The notes beneath the pieces were generated by a model. It did no database searches. It had not been told where the DNA came from and worked only from the letters and a program-made list of their open reading frames with translations. A stretch of DNA of 10,728 nucleotides from Dehalococcoidia bacterium. Lineage in GTDB: Bacteria; Chloroflexota; Dehalococcoidia; GIF9; UBA5629. This document shows positions 5,966-10,728 of the stretch, piece after piece (position 1 is the stretch's first letter; every line of letters begins with the position of its first letter). The position numbers and the translations under genes were made by a program. Location: the NCBI GenBank assembly GCA_030604795.1, contig JAUVVE010000016.1, positions 1-10,728 on the forward strand, given 5' to 3'.

Positions 5966-7681
5966 ATGGCGGACGATCAAGGGACAAAAGAGCAACTTGT
6001 GAGTGAATTGCGGGCATTACGCCAACATCACGCGCGATTGGAAGAATTATTCACCAAACGCAAGCAAGCGGAGGCTCTTTGTGACATCGCGCGAGCGACG
6101 GGCCGGAGGCTGGGACTAGACCAGCTGATAGACTGCACCCTGGGCGAGGCGGTCAAGGTGATGGGCGCAGACATGGGATTGCTGTATCTAGTGGATAGGA
6201 CAGAGAAGGCTCTTGTGCTAAAAGCTCATACGGGCGTGCCCGAGCAGACCCTCCTTCGAATAGGGACTGTGAAGTTCAGCAGCGAAGACTTGCGAAAGAT
6301 GCCGAAGAACGAAGCCCCAGAGGTCTCCGTTTCGCGGATATTTCGTGACGCTGTTCTCAGATTAATGTTTGCCGAAATGCGAGTGGACCAAGCAGTATCG
6401 GTAATCGCTATCTCCTTCTTGGGGAAAAGCGGACTGCATGGAGTACTGGCTGTCGGTAGGCCAGGTGAGCACAGATTTGACCAAGATGACATGGAACTGC
6501 TCGAGGCGGTCGGCAAGCAGGCGGGGGTTGGCATAGACAATGCTATGCTGTCCCAAGAGGCGGGCAGGTTGGGTGGAGCCGACGGCCTGACCAGCCTTTA
6601 CAATCAGGCCTATTTTCAGCAGCGACTGCAAGAGGAAGTAGAGCGGAGCTCGCGCTACGGGCTAGAATTCTCCGTTGTCATGTTAGATGTAGACGACTTT
6701 GAACGGTATTGCGCGCGCTGCGGGCGTGCGCCGGGGAACAAGATTATTGAGATGTTAAGTACGTCGATCCGCAGCTGTATCAGAAAGGTGGATATCGCCT
6801 GCCGCTTCAGTGGAAGCAAGTTCGCCGTCCTTCTGCCGCACACTGACCCGGGTGGCGCCCAGGTAGTGGCAGAGAAGCTATGCCAAACGGCCTTCAACGC
6901 CTTTGCATTGACACGGAGATCTACTCGCTTCGATTTGGCTCTCAGTCTGGGCATTGCCTCCTTTCCCTCTGATGCACAATCCCCCAAGCAACTCATCCAC
7001 CGGGCTGAGGTTGCCTTGGGCACGGCAAGAAGGCAAGGTGGAAACCAGGCGTGTCTGGCCTCAGATACGCCTAGCGCTGTGGGCACAGCCAGCGGCGATG
7101 TCTCCCGCCTGACCGAAGATGACAAGGAGTCAAGCATGCAGATTGCCTATGCCATGGCAGCTGCGGTCGACGGCAAGACTCACCTCGGCCACTCGCGGAA
7201 CGTGGCAAAGCACGCTGTGGCCGCAGGTGAAGTGCTTGGCCTGCCGCGCAGTAAGATACGGCAGCTTCGTACTGCTGCTCTGCTCCATGACATCGGTAAG
7301 GCCTGTCTCCCGGACGGCCTGCTCGAGGGGTCGCAAGCCTTAAGCCAGGAGGAACTGCTGCTGCTGAGGAAACATCCGGAGCAGGGGTCGACCATAGTAA
7401 GCCAGATCCCCGAGTTGGCCTATTGCGCTCCGGCCATTCGGCACCATCACGAGCGATACGACGGCAGTGGTTACCCCGACGGCCTTGGGGCCAAGCAGAT
7501 TCCTATCGAGGCACGCATCATTGCCGTAGCTGACGCCTACGATAATATAACCACGCCAGGTTCCGAGTACCAGATGTTGCTGCCCCAAGGCGCGCTTGAG
7601 GAGCTATCACGGCATGCCAGTACCCAGTTTGATCCTCACGTTGTGGTGGCTTTCACGAAGGCAGTGTTAGCCGGTGTCTAA
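5966..7681 (+). CDS. GAF - degenerate GGDEF - HD-GYP protein, probable cyclic-di-GMP phosphodiesterase
   Basis: 571 residues, with no membrane segment or signal peptide, so a cytoplasmic signalling protein. A short charged N-terminal helix (about 1-35) leads into a GAF-like sensor domain (about 35-195). A GGDEF-family domain (about 205-365) begins with DGLTSLYNQAYF (206-217). The catalytic GG(D/E)EF is replaced by SGSKF (282-286, bases 6809-6823), and the FK and GD positions are altered too (FERYCARCG, PGN), so cyclase activity is very unlikely. The inhibitory-site motif RxxD is kept as R273-K-V-D276, exactly five residues before. The C-terminal HD-GYP domain (about 390-565) looks intact: GHS with His409, HD at 441-442 in LLHDIGK, His470, HHH 493-495, DGSGYP at 499-504, and D523 in VADAYD. 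HD-GYP domains hydrolyse c-di-GMP to pGpG or GMP. ATG 5966 has a modest AGGTG at 5956-5960. The GAF ligand is unknown. Confidence 0.9.
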   Translation: MADDQGTKEQLVSELRALRQHHARLEELFTKRKQAEALCDIARATGRRLGLDQLIDCTLGEAVKVMGADMGLLYLVDRTEKALVLKAHTGVPEQTLLRIGTVKFSSEDLRKMPKNEAPEVSVSRIFRDAVLRLMFAEMRVDQAVSVIAISFLGKSGLHGVLAVGRPGEHRFDQDDMELLEAVGKQAGVGIDNAMLSQEAGRLGGADGLTSLYNQAYFQQRLQEEVERSSRYGLEFSVVMLDVDDFERYCARCGRAPGNKIIEMLSTSIRSCIRKVDIACRFSGSKFAVLLPHTDPGGAQVVAEKLCQTAFNAFALTRRSTRFDLALSLGIASFPSDAQSPKQLIHRAEVALGTARRQGGNQACLASDTPSAVGTASGDVSRLTEDDKESSMQIAYAMAAAVDGKTHLGHSRNVAKHAVAAGEVLGLPRSKIRQLRTAALLHDIGKACLPDGLLEGSQALSQEELLLLRKHPEQGSTIVSQIPELAYCAPAIRHHHERYDGSGYPDGLGAKQIPIEARIIAVADAYDNITTPGSEYQMLLPQGALEELSRHASTQFDPHVVVAFTKAVLAGV

Positions 7682-8090
7682 GTCTCGCGAGGCAGAATGT
7701 GAGTTCAATAGAAGAACACTTCGCAGGTCTTGGCGCCCAGTCCTCTCACCGACTCTGGTTGTTGGAACAGGATACAGTCGGTATGGCTACGTAGGGTATG
7801 GTCTTGGGTAGCAGTCCTGCTCAGGGACAACGCCTCAAGTCTCCGATCAAGTATCTAACAGGTGGCCCGCCTGCAAGGGGATGCAAGAATCGGCCCAGCT
7901 GACAGAGTGGTTACTCTTAGTTTCGGTCTGAACAGGATTACGGCAGGGCCCCGCAAGAATACGCATCTGGCCTGTTGTCAAGACAAGCTCAAGCGGAACA
8001 GATTTGGGTGTATTGTATCTACTCCACGCTGGTAGCCGTTTGTACTGCGCTACGAAATAGAATACGTGATATGCGCAAAAGGCGGCATGG
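7682..8090. other. 409-base gap between convergent genes; no gene supported
   Basis: Lies between the 3' end of the HD-GYP gene and the 3' end of mutL. No tRNA T-arm signature, no clear T-rich intrinsic terminator and no convincing protein is visible on either strand. Weak hairpins are present: GAAG/CTTC at 7711-7722, CCGACT/AGTCGG at 7749-7781, and GTCC/GGAC at 7814-7828. The 8-9 base repeats GAACAGGAT (7765, 7930) and GCAAGAAT (7883, 7953) are about what chance gives. Confidence 0.5.
7749..7781. other. Hairpin in the convergent intergenic region
   Basis: CCGACT (7749-7754) pairs perfectly with AGTCGG (7776-7781). Inside, CTG/CAG plus TT/AA can extend the stem around a GTTGG loop, with a bulge. 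No T-run follows on either strand, so it does not fit a standard intrinsic terminator. A factor-assisted or bidirectional 3' end is only a possibility. Confidence 0.3.
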
Positions 8091-9785
8091 CTAGCCTGTT
8101 CTGCCAAATTCCTTTTCCAGTTGGCGTGAGCTCAGGTGAATCATGGTTGGCCTGCCGTGGGGGCAGGTTCGGGGCTGGCTGGTCTGCTCTAGCTGTCTTA
8201 CCAGCTCTCTCATTTCCTCGTCAGTTAGCGATTCTCCTGCTTTGACAGCAGCGTGGCAGGCTAGGGACTGAGCCATTTTCTCTTCCCGCCTTAGTGGCCC
8301 CTCATCGCTAGACAAGGAGTCGAGCAATGTCCTCACCCCTTCGGCCAAGTTGCCCCCCTTCATCATCACTGGCACAGCTCTTAGCAGGTAACTCCTGCCT
8401 CCAAAGGGCTCGAGGCTGAAGCCGAATTCGTTGAGCAGTTCACCGCTAGCTTTCAAAACCTCTTCGTGCTTGGGGCTCAGTTCTACGTTTACCGGCTCAA
8501 GCAGCCCCTGAATATCTACGTTCTGCTGGGAGCGCTGAGTCAGGATTCTTTCGAAAAGAACACGCTCGTGTGCGGCATGCTGGTCGATGAGATAAAGCCC
8601 TTCGGGCCCTTCAGCCATGATGTAGCTGCTGCTCAATTGGCCCGCCACTCTGAGGATGGGCACGAAGGTCGTCTGGGTAGCCTTTGTTGCTGATAGGCTT
8701 GGTGCCGGTGTAGGTGCTGGGGTCGTCTCTGGGCCTGATGCCGTCCACAAACTCGGTGACGGCGTGGGTGGAGAGGCGGCAACTCTGACTTTGGGCGGCG
8801 GCGCTTTGACCACAACCTTGCTTATTGATTGCTCCACCGCAGCATAAACGGTCTGACCGCTACGAAATCTCACCTCCGTTTTGGTGGGGTGGACGTTGAC
8901 GTCGACCTCTTGTGGCGGCAGGGAAACGTTAAGAATTACTATGGGGTGCCTGCCAGCCATGAGCGACCCTTGATAGGCATCCTCGGCAGCCCGGGCCAGC
9001 AGGCTACTGCGCACCCAGCGGCGGTTGACAAAGAAGCTGAGATAGCCGCGACTGGAGCGGGCCAAGGAAGCCGGGCTCACCAGGCCAGTCACCCCGGGTG
9101 CTTGAGCGGTTCCACCAATGGCCAGCATCTGCTCGGCTATCTCAAGGCCGTAGACTTCGGCCACGACATCTCGCAGGTTGCCGTTGCCCGGCGTGTGCAG
9201 GGTTGTTCGCCCCTCGAGCGACAGGTTGAATCTCACCTCGGGGAAAGCCAGGGCATACTGGCTTAAGAGGTTGGCGATGTGGCCGTTTTCCGTTGTTGCT
9301 GACTTGAGGAACTTCAGTCGTGCCGGGAAATGGCGGAAGAGGTGATGTACGGCGATGGTAGTGCCCTGTGGTCGGCCACGTTTCTCCCTGTTAGCCACGG
9401 TGCCGCCCCTTAGCTGAAGGTAGGTGGCTGCAGTATCACCGGCTGCCTGTGTTAGGATTTCCATCTCGGCCACCGCCGCAATGCTGGGCAAAGCCTCACC
9501 GCGGAAACCGAGGGTGGAGATTGTCTCCAGGTCGGCTAACGTGTCAATCTTGCTGGTGGCATAGCGGCGGAAGGCAGGCTGCACATCGCCTTCTGAAATG
9601 CCGCTTCCGTTGTCGGTGACCTTGATGAACCTTACGCCGCCCCCCTGCGCCTCAACGGTGATCAGGCTAGCGCCAGCATCAAGAGAGTTCTCCACCAGCT
9701 CCTTAACCACCGAAGCCGGCCTCTCCACCACCTCGCCGGCCGCAATCTTGGAGGCAACTTCCCGGGCGAGAACCTTTATGGGCAT
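8091..9785 (-). CDS. mutL: DNA mismatch repair protein MutL with intact endonuclease site
   Basis: Couples MutS mismatch recognition to strand nicking and excision. The protein has 564 residues, a little short for a bacterial MutL because the linker is short. The N-terminal GHKL ATPase has ENSLDAGA (32-39), DNGSGI (58-63) and GFRGEAL (93-99), preceded by the hallmark KIAAGEVVERPASVVKELVE. The S5-like domain ends at VDVNVHPTKTEVRF (294-307). A Pro/Ser/Thr-rich linker spans about 328-372. The C-terminal domain carries DQHAAHERVLFE (401-412), the DQHA(x)2E(x)4E nuclease motif, with the partner motifs ACHAAVKAG (509-517) and CPHGRPT (541-547). It is therefore the MutH-independent, nicking type. 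The start ATG (9785-9783) is fixed by an in-frame TGA two codons upstream; no clear Shine-Dalgarno is seen. No mutS is in the window. A PcrA/UvrD-type helicase gene lies 82 bases upstream on the same strand. Confidence 0.97.
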   Translation of the reverse strand: MPIKVLAREVASKIAAGEVVERPASVVKELVENSLDAGASLITVEAQGGGVRFIKVTDNGSGISEGDVQPAFRRYATSKIDTLADLETISTLGFRGEALPSIAAVAEMEILTQAAGDTAATYLQLRGGTVANREKRGRPQGTTIAVHHLFRHFPARLKFLKSATTENGHIANLLSQYALAFPEVRFNLSLEGRTTLHTPGNGNLRDVVAEVYGLEIAEQMLAIGGTAQAPGVTGLVSPASLARSSRGYLSFFVNRRWVRSSLLARAAEDAYQGSLMAGRHPIVILNVSLPPQEVDVNVHPTKTEVRFRSGQTVYAAVEQSISKVVVKAPPPKVRVAASPPTPSPSLWTASGPETTPAPTPAPSLSATKATQTTFVPILRVAGQLSSSYIMAEGPEGLYLIDQHAAHERVLFERILTQRSQQNVDIQGLLEPVNVELSPKHEEVLKASGELLNEFGFSLEPFGGRSYLLRAVPVMMKGGNLAEGVRTLLDSLSSDEGPLRREEKMAQSLACHAAVKAGESLTDEEMRELVRQLEQTSQPRTCPHGRPTMIHLSSRQLEKEFGRTG

Positions 9786-9856
9786 GTTAGTTCATTTTAC
9801 ACGGTTTAGTGTAGGAAAGCAATAGCAATACTTCGCTTGTGGGGCAGCTTCAGCGA

Positions 9857-9869
9857 GAATCCGGGATTC
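9857..9869. repeat. Short inverted repeat at the pcrA stop codon
   Basis: GAATCCGGGATTC reads the same on both strands apart from its centre (arms GAATCC/GGATTC) and overlaps the helicase stop codon at 9868-9870. As RNA it could form only a 5-bp stem with a 3-base loop and has no T-run, so it is a poor terminator. The helicase and mutL may therefore be read through. Confidence 0.3.
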
Positions 9870-10728
9870 ACCCAATTCTTTCTAGGGGCGCAAAGCTGAG
9901 CAACAGTCTCTTGGTTCCGGCCTCCGCGAAGTCTACGGTCACCACCTGGTCGTGTTTATTGCCGGAGCAGCTTACCACTATCCCCTCGCCGAAGACTTTG
10001 TGGTTTACGCGGTCACCAGCCTTCAGGTTCAGGGTGCTGGACGGTCGGGGTGAGGGCTTGGAATAAAGCGCTGTTACCGGGGTGAATTCATCATCTCGTT
10101 TTGCTTGCTCTTCTTCCTGCACCCCGTTGGTAGTTACCAGGTGGGGAGGGATGTCTTCAAGGAAGCGGGAGCGCCGGCTTGGCGAGCTGCCGCCAAACAA
10201 GCTACGGCGCTCGGTATACAGAAGGTAGACTTGCTTTTCGGCCCGGGTCACTCCTACATAGCACAGGCGGCGTTCCTCTTCTAGTTCCTCAGGGTCGTCC
10301 GAGGACCTTCGATGGGGGAGCAGCCCTTCCTCCATGCCGACAATGAAAACCACGGGGAACTCCAAGCCTTTGGCTTGGTGAAGGGTAATCAGGGTCGCGG
10401 CATCGGCCTGTTCATCGAGCTGGTCGATATCTGACATGAGGCTAACGTTCTCCAGGAAACTGACCAACCCCTCCTGGGGGCTGAGTTCGTCATATTCTCT
10501 GGCTACGCTGTGCAGCTCACGGATGTTGTCCCAGCGGTCCTCGCCGTCTTCCTCGTTCAGGACGTGCTCCTTGTATGCCGACTGCTTCAGCACCTCATCG
10601 AGCAAATCTGCAACGTTTAGCTCCTGCCTCTTGGCGCCAAGCTCGCTAATTAGATTGAAGAAGCTGGTCAAAGCGTAGCTGGCCCGCGGTGGGAAAGGCG
10701 GCGTTTTCTTCTCGGCAACCGTCTTCAG
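9868..10728 (-). CDS. pcrA: PcrA/UvrD-type ATP-dependent DNA helicase, C-terminal part (5' partial)
   Basis: C-terminal part, about 286 residues, of a superfamily 1A 3'-5' helicase that unwinds DNA in excision and mismatch repair and clears blocked replication intermediates. The reading frame is open to the right edge (LKTVAEKK at the very end), so the TTG at 10671 is internal and the start lies outside the window. It includes the motif V region TLITLHQAKGLEFPVVFIVG, then GMEEGLLPH and the motif VI region EEERRLCYVGVTRAEKQVYL with the ATP-contacting arginine of VTRA. A variable linker precedes the Tudor-like C-terminal tail of the PcrA type, which has GDRVNHKVFGEGIVVS and ends in FAPLERIG. 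The N-terminal helicase motifs (Walker A, DEXX) are outside the window, so activity cannot be judged. Adjacent mutL on the same strand suggests a repair gene pair. PcrA versus UvrD is a naming matter; the Tudor tail is found in both. Confidence 0.95.
   Translation of the reverse strand: MKTVAEKKTPPFPPRASYALTSFFNLISELGAKRQELNVADLLDEVLKQSAYKEHVLNEEDGEDRWDNIRELHSVAREYDELSPQEGLVSFLENVSLMSDIDQLDEQADAATLITLHQAKGLEFPVVFIVGMEEGLLPHRRSSDDPEELEEERRLCYVGVTRAEKQVYLLYTERRSLFGGSSPSRRSRFLEDIPPHLVTTNGVQEEEQAKRDDEFTPVTALYSKPSPRPSSTLNLKAGDRVNHKVFGEGIVVSCSGNKHDQVVTVDFAEAGTKRLLLSFAPLERIG

Noticed and set aside
7765..7938. Direct repeats GAACAGGAT and GCAAGAAT in the gap
   Set aside because: Two copies each of 8-9 bases in about 400 bases is near chance expectation; no array or mobile-element end is seen.
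7682..8090. Possible tRNA or other structural RNA gene in the gap
   Set aside because: No GGTTCRANNCC-like T-arm, acceptor stem or CCA end was found on either strand.
7847..8107. 86-codon open frame on the - strand next to mutL
   Set aside because: Starts with TTG inside the mutL 3' end, has no Shine-Dalgarno, its composition does not look like a protein, and no family is recognisable.
8829..9266. 145-codon + strand open frame inside mutL
   Set aside because: Antisense to the conserved MutL ATPase region, with no recognisable domain.
10669..10671. TTG as the start of the helicase gene
   Set aside because: The frame stays open to the right edge, and the N-terminal helicase motifs are missing, so this is an internal codon.

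Overview
The window looks like a piece of chromosome from an anaerobic bacterium. The best guess is a Chloroflexota/Dehalococcoidia-type lineage. This is inference from gene content: a NuoF-like flavoprotein with a ferredoxin tail, a CooC-type ATPase, an ADP-forming acyl-CoA synthetase alpha subunit, a fused glutaconate-type CoA-transferase, and many GTG/overlapping starts. No rRNA, tRNA, mobile element or CRISPR array was seen, so the taxonomy is not anchored.

Bases 1-5470 hold five closely packed + strand genes that read as one operon. They are the C-terminal part of a NuoF/HydB-type NADH-oxidising subunit (start lies off the left edge), a CooC-like nickel-insertion ATPase, a 147-residue protein of unknown function, an orphan alpha subunit of an ADP-forming acyl-CoA synthetase, and a fused alpha-beta family I CoA-transferase. 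The first three are joined by 4-base stop/start overlaps and the next two by gaps of about 30 bases. A perfect 8-bp hairpin spans the stop of the synthetase gene and ends just before the Shine-Dalgarno of the transferase gene. Together they suggest NADH/ferredoxin electron transfer, maturation of a nickel enzyme such as CO dehydrogenase, and interconversion of organic acids and their CoA thioesters.

Bases 5471-7681 hold a small signalling unit on the + strand. A 198-base leader carries an 11-bp inverted repeat. It is followed by an 82-residue MerR-like helix-turn-helix protein and, 48 bases later, a 571-residue GAF-GGDEF-HD-GYP protein. In that protein the cyclase motif is destroyed (SGSKF in place of GGDEF), an RxxD inhibitory-site motif is kept at the standard spacing, and the HD-GYP phosphodiesterase motifs are intact. 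It is most simply a c-di-GMP phosphodiesterase with a sensory or product-binding GGDEF relic.

Bases 7682-8090 are a 409-base gap between convergent genes, with weak hairpins and no supportable gene.

Bases 8091-10728 hold two - strand DNA repair genes: a complete mutL with an intact endonuclease site and, upstream of it, the C-terminal part of a PcrA/UvrD helicase whose 5' end is beyond the right edge. They are separated by 82 bases and may be cotranscribed.

The items most worth a second look are the operon linking NADH/ferredoxin, CooC and CoA-thioester genes, its unknown 147-residue member, the synthetase alpha subunit without a beta partner, the hairpin between the last two operon genes, and the HD-GYP protein with a dead cyclase domain.
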